NCBI RefSeq assembly: GCF_005154805.1
Contig: NZ_CP039727.1
Span: 1,485,501 to 1,549,500, forward strand
DNA from: Bacillus sp. S3
GTDB lineage: Bacteria; Bacillota; Bacilli; Bacillales; Cytobacillaceae
Length of the DNA stretch: 64,000 nt
Direction of reading: 5' to 3'
Positions 25,212 through 34,693 of this stretch are shown piece after piece; within the stretch, counting starts at the first letter, position 1; every line of letters starts with the position of its first letter. A program made the position numbers and the translations under genes. The notes below the pieces were generated by a model that saw only the letters and a list, made by a program, of their open reading frames with translations, did no database searches and was not told the DNA's origin.

Positions 25212-26415
25212 TGAGAAGAAACTTTGGAAGGACCGCGCCAGCGGCCGAATGAAAGATTTAGGAAGATATTTACGCTACATTTTCAATGGGCATCTTGTCA
25301 TCGTTTTATTGTTTCTAATCGGTACAGCCGCATTTTATTATCAAAAATGGGTTGAAGCACTGCCTGCAGATTTTCCGGCTGAGCTTGTTTTAGCTGTGAT
25401 CCTAGGTATTTTTGTCACATATAGTCCGGTCTACAACTTTTTGCTTGAGGCTGACAGGGTGTTTTTACTGCCGCTTGAGGAGAAACTAAAAGGATATTTT
25501 CTTCGTTCTGGTATCGTAAGCTTTGTCTTCCAAGGGTATATTCTTTTAATGGTCTTTGCGGTGCTTATGCCGCTGTACGCGCATGTCAGCAATAACGGCT
25601 TTCGTTCCTTTTTCCCTTATTTAGTTGTACTCCTTTTGGTAAAGGTCTGGAATTTAGCAGCTACTTGGAAAATTAATTATTACGTTGAATCGTCCGTACA
25701 TAGATTGGATCTGTTGGTCCGGTATTTCATAAATGCGACCTTTGCTTTTCTTTTATTTAAGCAGGCAAGCATTTTAATTCTCTTGATTATTGCGGTGATT
25801 ATGGGTTTTTATTATTACAGTTTTTCATTGCGGACAAGAAAAATGGGCTTAAAGTGGGATCAATTAATTGATCAGGAAGAAAAACGGATGGCAGCTTTTT
25901 ACCGCTTAGCTAACATGTTTACCGATGTGCCAAAATTAAAAGATACGGTAAGGAGAAGAAAATGGCTGGATTTATTTATTAGCAAAATCCCATTTTCCCA
26001 AGAAAAGACTTACCTATATTTGTTTTCGCGAACATTTTTGCGCTCCTCCGACTATCTTGGATTATTCATCCGATTAACCGTTATTGGCGGACTAGCCATT
26101 TACTTTATTTCTTTTGGCTTAGGGCAAATTTTACTTAGCATTTTATTTTTATATTTAACTGGATTTCAATTATTACCATTATGGAATCATCATCAAAATA
26201 AGTTATGGGTGGATCTTTATCCTGTTGCAAAAACATTCAAGTCAGCCTCGTTTTATTTTTTGTTAATGGTTATCTTAACAATTCAAACAGTTATTTTTAC
26301 TTTCTTGGTTTTTATAAAGAGCGAAATGAGTCTTTCAGGGCTTACCTTAGCTGCCAGCCTTGTATTCAGCTATCTTTTCGTTCATATTTACGCAAAAAAC
26401 CGACTAAAAGCATAA
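25204..26415 (+). CDS. ecsB: EcsB, ABC transporter membrane protein
   Basis: 403 aa with several hydrophobic helices in two groups: about residues 30-200 (VIVLLFLIGTAAFYY, LAVILGIFVTYSPVYNFLL, FVFQGYILLMVFAVLM and others) and about 290-400. Family EcsB (B. subtilis 408 aa). The membrane partner of EcsA, encoded with an 8-bp overlap. A terminator follows directly, so ecsC has its own transcription or depends on read-through. Confidence 0.94.
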   Translation: MFDEKKLWKDRASGRMKDLGRYLRYIFNGHLVIVLLFLIGTAAFYYQKWVEALPADFPAELVLAVILGIFVTYSPVYNFLLEADRVFLLPLEEKLKGYFLRSGIVSFVFQGYILLMVFAVLMPLYAHVSNNGFRSFFPYLVVLLLVKVWNLAATWKINYYVESSVHRLDLLVRYFINATFAFLLFKQASILILLIIAVIMGFYYYSFSLRTRKMGLKWDQLIDQEEKRMAAFYRLANMFTDVPKLKDTVRRRKWLDLFISKIPFSQEKTYLYLFSRTFLRSSDYLGLFIRLTVIGGLAIYFISFGLGQILLSILFLYLTGFQLLPLWNHHQNKLWVDLYPVAKTFKSASFYFLLMVILTIQTVIFTFLVFIKSEMSLSGLTLAASLVFSYLFVHIYAKNRLKA

Positions 26416-26419
26416 CGTG

Positions 26420-26447
26420 AAAATCCCCTTTTATGGGGATTTTTTTT
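26420..26447 (+). terminator. Rho-independent terminator after ecsB
   Basis: AAAATCCCC / GGGGATTTT stem and a run of eight T. Confidence 0.9.
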
Positions 26448-26505
26448 GAAACTGCAGGGGGTGTTCGATCGTAATGAAGAATAGAATAAAGTAAAGGGGT
26501 TGGTC

Positions 26506-27231
26506 ATGGTGAACGAATATGAATTAATGGTTTATGAAGAAGTAGAAGAATGGAAACGTAAATTAACCAGACGTTCAGGAATGATGAACCGAATCTCCAA
26601 AAAGGCCCAAGTGAAAATTAACGAATGGATTCCGGAAAAGGTCCATGAGGTCATGACGGATAGTATTAAAGCGATGGTTAAAACCACATTATTGGGATCT
26701 CAGGTTACCACGAATAAAGATCAGGCTCGCGGGTTAACGCTTAGAGAACGAGATGAATTGGCAAGAAAAAAAATATCAGCTTATCAAAAGACTGCAGTAG
26801 TCGAAGGAGCAGGAACAGGGGCGGGAGGGATTTTACTCGGACTTGCCGATTTTCCGTTATTATTAACAATAAAAATGAAATTTCTGTTTGAGGCAGCTTC
26901 TGTTTATGGTTTTGATACAAGAAAATATGAAGAAAGATTATTTATTCTCCATGTTTTTCAATTAGCTTTTTCAAGTGAGGAGATCCGTAAAAATACCTTA
27001 ACCGAAATTGAAAATTGGGAAAGCCGCAAGCAGGTTCTTGTTGAAATGGATTGGCGCAAATTCCAGCAGGAATATCGGGATTATATTGATCTGGCAAAAT
27101 TATTTCAGCTTGTACCGGGAATTGGTGCTTTTGTCGGCGCCTATGCCAATAATAATCTGCTCAAACATTTAGGTGAAACAGCAATGAACGCCTACAGATT
27201 AAGGCTGCTGCAAAAAGCCCCTGAACTCTAA
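26506..27231 (+). CDS. ecsC: EcsC family protein
   Basis: 241 aa from the ATG at 26506 (AAGGGGTTGGTC upstream). Contains the EcsC-family glycine-rich segment VVEGAGTGAGGILLGLADFPLLL near residue 105-127 and a C-terminal VPGIGAFVGAYANNNLL. It has an amphipathic/hydrophobic middle but no clear signal peptide. It accompanies ecsAB in Bacillus but is not needed for the transporter in B. subtilis; its function is unknown. It is bounded by terminators on both sides. Confidence 0.92.
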   Translation: MVNEYELMVYEEVEEWKRKLTRRSGMMNRISKKAQVKINEWIPEKVHEVMTDSIKAMVKTTLLGSQVTTNKDQARGLTLRERDELARKKISAYQKTAVVEGAGTGAGGILLGLADFPLLLTIKMKFLFEAASVYGFDTRKYEERLFILHVFQLAFSSEEIRKNTLTEIENWESRKQVLVEMDWRKFQQEYRDYIDLAKLFQLVPGIGAFVGAYANNNLLKHLGETAMNAYRLRLLQKAPEL

Positions 27232-27250
27232 TTGAGAGATCAGGGGTTTT
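27218..27250. terminator. Terminator between ecsC and the M20 amidohydrolase gene
   Basis: CCCCTGA / TCAGGGG outer stem continued by CTCT / AGAG, with TTTT on the plus strand. Confidence 0.8.
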
Positions 27251-27252
27251 GA

Positions 27253-28428
27253 TTACTCATTATGGATTTGTACTGCTGCTGTTCCTAGTGTTTTTGCAGC
27301 AATTAGCATCGCTTTTTCATCAATATCAAATTTAGGATGGTGATGTGGGTATCCGGTATGAACACCCTCTGGTTTTGCCCCGGTGAAAAAGAAGGTTCCC
27401 GGAATCTTTTGTAAATAATATGCAAAATCTTCACCGCCCATTTGCGGCTCAGTTTCCTCAATAGTTTTTACTTCTGCAATATTCTTTGCACAGCTAATTA
27501 AAAAATCGGTTTCCTTTGCATGGTTGACTACTGCTGGGTATCCCCTCACAAAATCATACTTATAGCTGCTATTAGCTGTATAGCAGGTCCCATGGATGAT
27601 TCGTTCCATTTCAGCTTCAATAAATTTCCTGACATCCTCATTAAATGTGCGGACTGTTCCGACTAATTTTGCTTTGTCGGCAATGACATTGAAGGCATTC
27701 TCTGCGGTAAAAGAGGCAACGGTGACCACAGCTGCTTCAACTGGATTTACCTTACGGCTGACAATTTGCTGGAGGTTTAATACGAGTTGTGAAGCTGTCA
27801 CGATTGAATCAATAGTTGTATGCGGCTGTGCTCCGTGACCGCCTTTTCCTTGAATTTCTATTTCAAATCGGTCGGCTGCTGCCATGATTGGACCTGTCCG
27901 ATATTGAATGGTTCCAGTCGGTTCGCTTGCCCATAAATGTGTACCAAAAATGACATCCACACCCTTTAAACAGCCGTCCCTAATCATTGGTGCCGCCCCT
28001 CCGGGAGCATATTCTTCCGCATGTTGATGAATAAATACATAGGTGCCTTCAAGCTCATGCCTTAGTTCATTTAATGCTTTCGCGAGCACAAGCAGTGTCG
28101 CGGTATGACCATCGTGGCCGCAAGCATGCATGACCCCGGGTACCAATGATTGATAGGGAGTATCTTTCTCGTCCTGGATAGGCAATGCGTCAAAATCCGC
28201 CCGTAAGGCAACGGTTTTACCAGGTTTTTGCCCGTAAACCTTGGCAATGATTCCATTACCGCCTACATTTCCTCTTACTTCGATATTCAATTTTTTATAA
28301 TAGGACTGAATAAATTTTGCTGTTTCGTATTCTTGAAACGATAATTCGGGATACTGGTGCAGATAGCGGCGAATTGAGACCATTTCATCATAATAAGATT
28401 CTAATTTGGTAAACAGCTTATTTAACAT
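27253..28428 (-). CDS. yhaA: YhaA-like M20 amidohydrolase
   Basis: 391 aa. M20D peptidase/amidohydrolase motifs: LRADFDALPIQDE, the metal-binding HACGHDGHTA near residue 100, HQHAEEYAPGGA, KGGHGAQPHTTID in the dimerisation domain and a C-terminal MGGEDFAYYL. These enzymes remove acyl groups from N-acyl amino acids or related amides in the cytoplasm. Position and length correspond to B. subtilis YhaA (about 396 aa). The start ATG follows GGAGGTTACAT. The physiological substrate cannot be inferred. Confidence 0.92.
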   Translation of the reverse strand: MLNKLFTKLESYYDEMVSIRRYLHQYPELSFQEYETAKFIQSYYKKLNIEVRGNVGGNGIIAKVYGQKPGKTVALRADFDALPIQDEKDTPYQSLVPGVMHACGHDGHTATLLVLAKALNELRHELEGTYVFIHQHAEEYAPGGAAPMIRDGCLKGVDVIFGTHLWASEPTGTIQYRTGPIMAAADRFEIEIQGKGGHGAQPHTTIDSIVTASQLVLNLQQIVSRKVNPVEAAVVTVASFTAENAFNVIADKAKLVGTVRTFNEDVRKFIEAEMERIIHGTCYTANSSYKYDFVRGYPAVVNHAKETDFLISCAKNIAEVKTIEETEPQMGGEDFAYYLQKIPGTFFFTGAKPEGVHTGYPHHHPKFDIDEKAMLIAAKTLGTAAVQIHNE

Positions 28429-28601
28429 ATGTAACCTCCGAAGTAGTTAGTATTTTTAAACTATTTTAACATTCCTTTTTGATTATTGTGAGTTTTGGGA
28501 TAAATTACTTTGAATTAGTGATAATTATGATCATGAAAAGGGGTTACATTGACCGTCCACGGGTAAAAATGGACGAAACGGTAAATGACATGGAAACAAA
28601 C

Positions 28602-28623
28602 AAAGGCCGGTAAAAAGCCGGCC
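28602..28623 (-). terminator. Terminator of yhfA
   Basis: On the minus strand GGCCGG / CCGGCC with a TTTTTA loop and a TTTG tail, six bases after the stop codon. Confidence 0.7.
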
Positions 28624-28628
28624 ATTAG

Positions 28629-30026
28629 TCAAATAAGAAATATAGCCACAATCGTCGTCACAACAAGTCCGACTAATACGGGAACAAGATTTCTTCTGGC
28701 TAATTCGAACGGATCGACGTTACAAATGGCAGCTGCAGGAATTAAAGCCCATGGGATAAGTGTGCCGCCCCCGACCCAGATTGCTGCAATTTGCCCCAGT
28801 GCAGTTAATGTAGCGGCACCTTTACCAATGGCTATGGCAAAAAGGCCTGCAACAGAACCTGCTAAAGAAATTCCTGAAAATCCTGAACCATCCAAGCCTG
28901 TAATAGCCCCAACGGTTGTTAATGTAATCGCACCAACCGTTTTACTTAATGGGACGATGCTTGCAAGAGCTATACCTAAATCATTAACGATTCCATGAGA
29001 AGCTTTTGGAAGGAAGTCGCCAATTATGTTGGTGAAGCCGCTGTCACCCAAATAGAAGAATGCCGCAATTGGAATAACAGGACCAAAGACCTTAAAGCCA
29101 AATTGGAAGCCTTCAATTAAATATTGGGTAGTTTTTTCCAGTCCTTTGTTTTTGTGGCTCGTTAAAGTAATCATAAGAAGAATGAGAATGGAGGTTCCGC
29201 CAATTAAGGCTGTTGCATCCCCACCGGTCAAATCCAGAATGGACATGGCGGCAACGTCAGCAGCAAATAATAGTGGTACTAAAATCGCGAAGAAATGTTT
29301 TTGTGCAAGTGACAACAGGTTTGACTGGCTAGTGGCTGCAGATGGACTTTCCTCTATGATATTTTCAGAGGTCTGAAGAATCCCTTTTTTTATATCCCGC
29401 TTTAAAAAGTAGAACGCTGTAGCTGTTGTTACAAGACCCATAGTAAACACTAACGGGATACTGGCATTAATAACGTCTTGAACCGGAAGCCCCGCTGCAT
29501 CAGCGGTAAGCTTTGGTGCAGCTTGAATCACGAAATCCCCCGATAAAGCAATCCCATGTCCGAACAAGTTCATTGCCATGGCTACACCAAGCGCAGGAAG
29601 TCCAGCTCGAATCGCAACGGGAAGAAGAACAGCACCTAATAGCGCAACAGCGGGAGATGGCCAAAAGAACCAGGAAATGATCATCATTAAGATCCCAATC
29701 GTCCAATAGGCAAGCGTCGGATTACGAATTAATTTCCTAAAAGGCGAGATCATGACATCGTTAATACCAGTCGTTGTTAAGGTATGACTCATCGCCACAA
29801 TGATGGAAATAACGAGTATAGTAGACAATAATTCTGTAATGGCATAACTAAAACTGTTGAAAATACTGCTGATCGAATGACTTAAACTGCCTGAGGCGGT
29901 AAGCGCAATTAAGAAAATCCCGGCAATACAAACAATGGTCGTGTCCCTTCTCATTACCATAAACCCGATAATTAGAATAATAAAAGCCACGTAAATCCAA
30001 TGAAGAGCGGTAAGCTCAATAAGCAT
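28629..30026 (-). CDS. yhfA: YhfA-like multi-spanning membrane transporter
   Basis: 465 aa with about 11-12 hydrophobic helices. Segments with conserved small and polar residues, MISWFFWPSPAVALLGAVLLPVA and AISGDF-like FGHGIALSGDFVIQAAPKL, recall the ion-transporter/C4-dicarboxylate (DcuC, arsenite-pump-like) superfamily with two inverted halves; the second occurrence is GQIAAIWVGGGTLIPWALIP. Length and position match B. subtilis YhfA (about 463 aa). A proton- or sodium-driven organic-anion transporter is likely; substrate unknown. GAGGGGACT lies upstream of the ATG. The adjacent amidohydrolase yhaA, same strand and 200 bp ahead, may act on an imported amide. Confidence 0.8.
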   Translation of the reverse strand: MLIELTALHWIYVAFIILIIGFMVMRRDTTIVCIAGIFLIALTASGSLSHSISSIFNSFSYAITELLSTILVISIIVAMSHTLTTTGINDVMISPFRKLIRNPTLAYWTIGILMMIISWFFWPSPAVALLGAVLLPVAIRAGLPALGVAMAMNLFGHGIALSGDFVIQAAPKLTADAAGLPVQDVINASIPLVFTMGLVTTATAFYFLKRDIKKGILQTSENIIEESPSAATSQSNLLSLAQKHFFAILVPLLFAADVAAMSILDLTGGDATALIGGTSILILLMITLTSHKNKGLEKTTQYLIEGFQFGFKVFGPVIPIAAFFYLGDSGFTNIIGDFLPKASHGIVNDLGIALASIVPLSKTVGAITLTTVGAITGLDGSGFSGISLAGSVAGLFAIAIGKGAATLTALGQIAAIWVGGGTLIPWALIPAAAICNVDPFELARRNLVPVLVGLVVTTIVAIFLI

Positions 30027-30124
30027 TTTAGTCCCCTCCTTTCTTTCATCTAGGGCAAAGGCCTATTGGATGTAATACAGGATATGAAAATCACATCCAG
30101 TGGTGAGGGGTAAAATGAAAAAAA

Positions 30125-30147
30125 GAATGGAGTAAAAAACCCCATTC
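30125..30147 (-). terminator. Terminator of hmoB
   Basis: Minus strand: GAATGG / CCATTC stem around a T-rich loop, followed by TTTTTTT. Confidence 0.75.
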
Positions 30148-30149
30148 CA

Positions 30150-30641
30150 TTATTCAGTGATCGAATATTTGCTCACATATGGAGCACTAGTGAAAACCTT
30201 TTGCTGGGCACCAATGATATTGTTTTGATCTATCTTAAGTAATGATGTAGAATTCTGCCATCCTTGATAATAGACTTCGGTTTCCCAAACAGTTAAGAAC
30301 ACATACGTATTGGTTGATAAGGGCCGGAGCAGTCGAAGAGCCATTAATCCAGGCGTGCTCTTTAAGTTCCCAGCTTCTCCTTTACATTGATGTTCAAACA
30401 CCGGACGGCCTTCATCTGTTACGGAGACATGATTCATTACTGCCAAGCCCTCTTTTTTGATTTCCCCAACTGATTCGAATACTTCGTATCTGCGCGGTTG
30501 GTTAAACTTTGTTTTTCCCATGGTTTCATGAAGTAACAAGGCCCCATTTTCGTTTATCATCGTAACCATTTTCTCATTCGGATACATGTTTTCCATTCGT
30601 TTTAAAAAATCGAATGTTCCGGCGGTCATATAAATATTCAT
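30150..30641 (-). CDS. hmoB: HmoB (YhgC), haem-degrading monooxygenase
   Basis: 163 aa (B. subtilis 166). A C-terminal ABM domain (about residues 65-150; LLRPLSTNTYVFLTVWETEVYYQGWQNS), with the N-terminal half a degenerate ABM repeat (MNIYMTAGTFDFLKRMENMYPN). This matches HmoB, which opens the haem ring to release iron. It lies divergent from the haem synthesis genes hemEHY, as in B. subtilis, placing degradation and synthesis back to back. A PBP gene (pbpF) found between them in B. subtilis is absent here. Confidence 0.88.
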   Translation of the reverse strand: MNIYMTAGTFDFLKRMENMYPNEKMVTMINENGALLLHETMGKTKFNQPRRYEVFESVGEIKKEGLAVMNHVSVTDEGRPVFEHQCKGEAGNLKSTPGLMALRLLRPLSTNTYVFLTVWETEVYYQGWQNSTSLLKIDQNNIIGAQQKVFTSAPYVSKYSITE

Positions 30642-30750
30642 GTTTCCATACCCCCTTAATCAATTTTCTATCAGTCTGTCTCTTACTATTTTCCATGCTT
30701 ACTGATAATTTAAACAAATTTTAACAGTAAAAACGACTTTTTTTTGACAG

Positions 30751-30773
30751 TTAGTATCGTTAGCTATACACAA
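30751..30773 (+). promoter_or_regulatory. Probable hemE promoter
   Basis: TTGACA in a T-run context followed 15-17 bases later by TATACA/TACACA. It would give a leader of about 110 bases before the hemE ATG; no riboswitch fold was recognised in it. Confidence 0.45.
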
Positions 30774-30887
30774 ATAGGATTAATCGATATAGTGGAGACA
30801 GTCTATGTAATAAGGAAAGTTTTTAAATTTATCCTAAATATATTAAAATGGAAAACAGACATGTCTTTGAAAGGATGGACTTTATTC

Positions 30888-31934
30888 ATGACAAGAATAA
30901 TTAACGAAACATTTTTAAAAGCAGCAAGAGGAGAGAAAACAGACCATGTACCTGTATGGTATATGCGCCAAGCAGGACGTTCCCAGCCGGAATACAGAGA
31001 GATTAAAGAAAAATATTCCTTATTCGAAATCACGCACCAGCCTGAGCTATGTGCCTATGTTACGCGCTTACCTGTTGAGCAATATAATGTTGACGCAGCC
31101 ATTTTATATAAAGATATTATGACCCCGCTGCCGGCGATGGGTATGAATGTTGAAATAAAAGGTGGAATTGGACCAGTGATTGATAATCCAATCCGTTCCT
31201 TAACTGATGTTGAAAAACTAACTGAAATCGATCCCGAAGAGGATGTACCCTATGTTTTAGATACAATCAAATTATTGACAACTGAGCAGTTGAATGTCCC
31301 TTTAATCGGTTTTTCCGGTGCACCATTTACACTAGCCAGTTACATGATTGAAGGCGGTCCATCGAAAAACTATAATAAAACAAAGGCGTTCATGTACACA
31401 GAGCCAAAGGCATGGTTTGCTTTAATGGAGAAGCTTAGCGATATGGTTATTACATATGTAAAAGCGCAAATCAAGGCGGGAGCTAAGGCAATTCAAATTT
31501 TTGATTCATGGGTTGGCGCTTTAAATGTGCAAGATTATCGCCACTTTATTAAACCGGTAATGACTCGCATCTTTACTTCCTTAAGAGAAGAAAATGTGCC
31601 GTTAATTATGTTTGGCGTTGGTGCAAGCCATCTTGCCTTGGAATGGAATGACCTGCCGCTGGATGTCGTTGGGTTGGACTGGCGTCTGCCAATCAGCCAT
31701 GCGAGAGAACTGGGCGTGAATAAAACGGTTCAAGGCAACCTTGACCCGGCGATTTTATTAGCACCTTGGGATGTAATTGAAGAAAGAGCGAAAGCCATTT
31801 TAGACCAAGGAATGGCTCAAGACGGCTACATCTTTAATTTAGGTCACGGAGTATTCCCATCGGTTAATCCAGAAACATTGAAAAGATTAACTTCCTTTAT
31901 TCATGAATATTCGGCATCAAAATTGGGTCGCTAA
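30888..31934 (+). CDS. hemE: HemE, uroporphyrinogen decarboxylase
   Basis: 348 aa from the ATG at 30888 (AAAGGATGG upstream). The upstream part of the open frame from 30744 has no homology. Signature motifs: [16 protein letters not shown] at the N-terminus, [32 protein letters not shown], and [11 protein letters not shown]. The enzyme removes four carboxyl groups from uroporphyrinogen III to give coproporphyrinogen III in the cytoplasm. First gene of hemEHY. A hairpin with a T-run after it may attenuate transcription into hemH. Confidence 0.97.
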   Translation: MTRIINETFLKAARGEKTDHVPVWYMRQAGRSQPEYREIKEKYSLFEITHQPELCAYVTRLPVEQYNVDAAILYKDIMTPLPAMGMNVEIKGGIGPVIDNPIRSLTDVEKLTEIDPEEDVPYVLDTIKLLTTEQLNVPLIGFSGAPFTLASYMIEGGPSKNYNKTKAFMYTEPKAWFALMEKLSDMVITYVKAQIKAGAKAIQIFDSWVGALNVQDYRHFIKPVMTRIFTSLREENVPLIMFGVGASHLALEWNDLPLDVVGLDWRLPISHARELGVNKTVQGNLDPAILLAPWDVIEERAKAILDQGMAQDGYIFNLGHGVFPSVNPETLKRLTSFIHEYSASKLGR

Positions 31935-32005
31935 TTAGTTATTATAAGTGGTTAAAGTGGTAAGCGGTCCAATTTTTTGGCACAATAAAACATTATGAAG
32001 ATTTT

Positions 32006-32032
32006 AGGGGCAACCAATACTGCCCCTTTTTA
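32006..32032 (+). terminator. Hairpin with T-run between hemE and hemH
   Basis: GGGGCA / TGCCCC stem followed by TTTTT. As hemEHY is an operon in B. subtilis, this may act as a partial terminator. Confidence 0.7.
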
Positions 32033-32071
32033 AACAGAAAAATGAGTAGACTTAAGTAAGAGGTGCAGCAC

Positions 32072-33004
32072 ATGACAAAGAGGAAAATGGGGCTGTTGGT
32101 AATGGCCTACGGTACCCCCTATACATTAGACGACTTGGAAGGGTATTATACACATATCCGCCATGGCCGAAAGCCAAGTCCGGAAATGATTGAAGATTTA
32201 CGAAACCGGTATGAAGCAATTGGAGGGATTTCTCCATTAGCCAAAATCACTCTTGATCAGGCAGAAAAGCTTGAGCAGCATTTAAATCGTATTCAAGATG
32301 AAATTGAATTCAAAATGTATTTAGGGTTAAAACATATTGCCCCTTTTATTGAGGATGCTGTTAAAAAAATGCATGAGGACGGAATTGAAGAAGCGGTAAG
32401 TATTGTTCTTGCCCCGCACTTTTCCACTTTTAGCGTAAAATCTTATAATGGCAGGGCAGTTGAGGAAGCTGAAAAGCTGGGCGGGCTCAAAATCAGAACG
32501 ATTAACAGCTGGTACAAGGAACCGAAATTCATCGGATATTGGGCCGATCAAGTTAAACGAGTTTTTCAGGAAATGCCGCAAGATGAGAGGGAAGAGGCGG
32601 TTTTAATTGTTTCTGCGCATAGCCTGCCGGAGAAAATTCTCCAATATGACGATCCCTATCCAAGCCAGTTACAAGAAACAGCTGATTTAATAGTCGAACA
32701 GGCCGGTATTAAGAATTATGAAATCGGGTGGCAAAGCGCCGGAAATACACCGGAACCTTGGATTGGCCCAGATGTACAGGATCTTACTAGAGAGTTATTT
32801 AATGGTCATCATTATAAGGCTTTCGTTTATGCTCCAGTCGGTTTTGTCTGCGACCATTTGGAGGTACTGTTCGATAACGATGTGGAATGTAAAGCTGTTA
32901 CAGATGAATTAGGGGTTAGCTACTACCGCCCGGAAATGCCAAATGCTAAGGCTGAATTTATCGACTGCTTGTCAAGCGTCATCCTTAAAAGCATAGCGGA
33001 CTAA
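32072..33004 (+). CDS. hemH: HemH/CpfC, coproporphyrin ferrochelatase
   Basis: 310 aa from the ATG at 32072 with AAGAGGTGC upstream, the same length as B. subtilis HemH. Key parts: [14 protein letters not shown]; the active-site His in [10 protein letters not shown] (about residue 183); [20 protein letters not shown]; and the conserved Glu in [12 protein letters not shown] (about residue 264). It inserts ferrous iron into coproporphyrin III, the route used by Gram-positives. Membrane-associated in the cytoplasm. It precedes hemY by 23 bp. Confidence 0.97.
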   Translation: MTKRKMGLLVMAYGTPYTLDDLEGYYTHIRHGRKPSPEMIEDLRNRYEAIGGISPLAKITLDQAEKLEQHLNRIQDEIEFKMYLGLKHIAPFIEDAVKKMHEDGIEEAVSIVLAPHFSTFSVKSYNGRAVEEAEKLGGLKIRTINSWYKEPKFIGYWADQVKRVFQEMPQDEREEAVLIVSAHSLPEKILQYDDPYPSQLQETADLIVEQAGIKNYEIGWQSAGNTPEPWIGPDVQDLTRELFNGHHYKAFVYAPVGFVCDHLEVLFDNDVECKAVTDELGVSYYRPEMPNAKAEFIDCLSSVILKSIAD

Positions 33005-33027
33005 TTTATACGGAAGAAGGTGCGTCT

Positions 33028-34473
33028 GTGACCGAAGACAAACAGAAGGTTGTCATTATTGGGGGAGGAATTGCTGGTCTCACGTCAGCATTCTATCTTC
33101 AGAAAACAATTCAAGAAATGAATCTGCCAATTGAGCTTCAACTCATTGAAGCATCCCATCGTCTTGGCGGTAAAATGCAAACGGTTGTTAGAGACGGTTT
33201 TACCATTGAGAGGGGACCGGATTCATTCTTAGCAAGGAAAACAAGCATTGTCCGACTTGCGAAGGAAGTCGGGATGGACGACAAATTGGTGCCTAATTCC
33301 ACGGGTAAATCGTATGTTCTTGTTAACGAGAAACTACACTCAATGCCCGGTGGGTCGATCATGGGAGTTCCTACGGAAATAGGGCCATTTATCACAACAG
33401 GTCTTTTTTCCGTTCCCGGTAAGTTAAGAGCTGCGGCTGATTTTATTCTACCTCGATCAGAAAGTGGAAAAGACCAATCGTTAGGAAAATTTTTCAGAAG
33501 ACGGCTAGGTAATGAGGTGGTCGAAAATTTAATTGAGCCATTATTATCCGGCATTTATGCAGGTGATATTGATCAATTAAGTCTCATGTCTACCTTTCCG
33601 CAATTTTATGAAGTGGAACAAAAACACCGAAGCCTGATCATGGGCATGAAAAAAGCCACGCCATCCCAACCAAGACAGCCTGAAAGTAAGGATAAGAAAA
33701 AAGGTGGTTTCTTAACTTTTAAAACAGGTCTGCAATCCTTTGCTGAAGCGATTGAAGCAAAACTAGACCCTTGTTTTATTCTAAAAGGTCATCGGGTGGA
33801 TAAAATAACGAGGTCTGGAAAAATGTATGAAATTTATCTTAATAATAAGGAAACGATTAAAGCTGATTGTATTATTGCCGCTACCCCTCACATGGTAACG
33901 CAAACGATGTTCTCCGACTACAGCTTTTTTGATCCTTTTAAATCCGTTCCATCGACATCTGTTGCTACTGTCGCTCTAGCCTTTCCAAAGGATGCGATTA
34001 AAAATGATATTGATGGAACAGGATTTGTTGTTTCAAGAAATTGTGATTGTTCGATTACTGCCTGTACTTGGACCCATAAAAAATGGGAGCATTCGACGCC
34101 CGAAGGAAAAGTACTTCTCCGATGTTATGTTGGCAGAGCAGGGGATGAAACGATAGTAGACCTGTCAGATGATCAAATCACAAAAATAGTCCTCGATGAT
34201 TTGAAAAAGACTATGGATATTACGACGAATCCTGATTTTGCGATTGTATCAAGGTGGAAGAATTCTATGCCGCAATACACTGTAGGGCATAAGCAACGTC
34301 TGGAGACGATCCTTGAGCATGTGAAATCTGAATTGCCAGGGGTATTTTTGGCAGGTGCATCGTACGGCGGTGTTGGGGTCCCAGATTGTATTGACCAGGG
34401 TGAGGCTGCTGTCAAGAACGTATTGGATTACTTAAAAGTGAAGTGTACGTCAAAAGAAGCTGTTCAAATATAA
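33028..34473 (+). CDS. hemY: HemY/CgoX, coproporphyrinogen III oxidase
   Basis: 481 aa from GTG at 33028 (GGAAGAAGGTGCG upstream); B. subtilis 470 aa. FAD-binding Rossmann motif VVIIGGGIAGLTSAFYL at the N-terminus, a second FAD contact ERGPDSFLARK, and the C-terminal VFLAGASYGGVGVPDCIDQG. The flavoenzyme oxidises coproporphyrinogen III to coproporphyrin III with oxygen, supplying HemH. The terminator hairpin overlaps the stop codon. Confidence 0.96.
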   Translation: MTEDKQKVVIIGGGIAGLTSAFYLQKTIQEMNLPIELQLIEASHRLGGKMQTVVRDGFTIERGPDSFLARKTSIVRLAKEVGMDDKLVPNSTGKSYVLVNEKLHSMPGGSIMGVPTEIGPFITTGLFSVPGKLRAAADFILPRSESGKDQSLGKFFRRRLGNEVVENLIEPLLSGIYAGDIDQLSLMSTFPQFYEVEQKHRSLIMGMKKATPSQPRQPESKDKKKGGFLTFKTGLQSFAEAIEAKLDPCFILKGHRVDKITRSGKMYEIYLNNKETIKADCIIAATPHMVTQTMFSDYSFFDPFKSVPSTSVATVALAFPKDAIKNDIDGTGFVVSRNCDCSITACTWTHKKWEHSTPEGKVLLRCYVGRAGDETIVDLSDDQITKIVLDDLKKTMDITTNPDFAIVSRWKNSMPQYTVGHKQRLETILEHVKSELPGVFLAGASYGGVGVPDCIDQGEAAVKNVLDYLKVKCTSKEAVQI

Positions 34474-34490
34474 CAGCTTCTTTTTTTTTA
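34454..34490 (+). terminator. Terminator of the hemEHY operon
   Basis: AAGAAGCTGTT / AACAGCTTCTT, 11 bp, spans the hemY stop codon and runs into nine T. Confidence 0.9.
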
Positions 34491-34544
34491 TTTTCTGCTA
34501 CTTGCCAACAAGGAAAAATGGATGTATACTCTTAAAGTATTAAC

Positions 34545-34569
34545 TGACTGAAATGCCCATTTGGTCATT
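34545..34569 (+). promoter_or_regulatory. Operator-like palindrome 1 upstream of yhgE
   Basis: TGACTGAA-N8-TTGGTCA, an imperfect inverted repeat shared exactly in its arms with the site at 34647. Spacing suits a TetR-family dimer. Confidence 0.65.
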
Positions 34570-34646
34570 CGCGAGCGATTCATGGTTAGATTGTAGTTTT
34601 TGATTAGGATTATCTTAGAAGATAGTCTTTATTTTTAAAAACAAAG

Positions 34647-34671
34647 TGACTGAATGAACAAATTGGTCAAT
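34647..34671 (+). promoter_or_regulatory. Operator-like palindrome 2 upstream of yhgE
   Basis: Second TGACTGAA-N8-TTGGTCA, 102 bp after the first and 23 bp before the yhgE ATG. The two copies share both arms but not the central eight bases, as expected of a protein-binding site. Confidence 0.65.
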
Positions 34672-34693
34672 ATTACAAAAGGAGGCATCGAGG

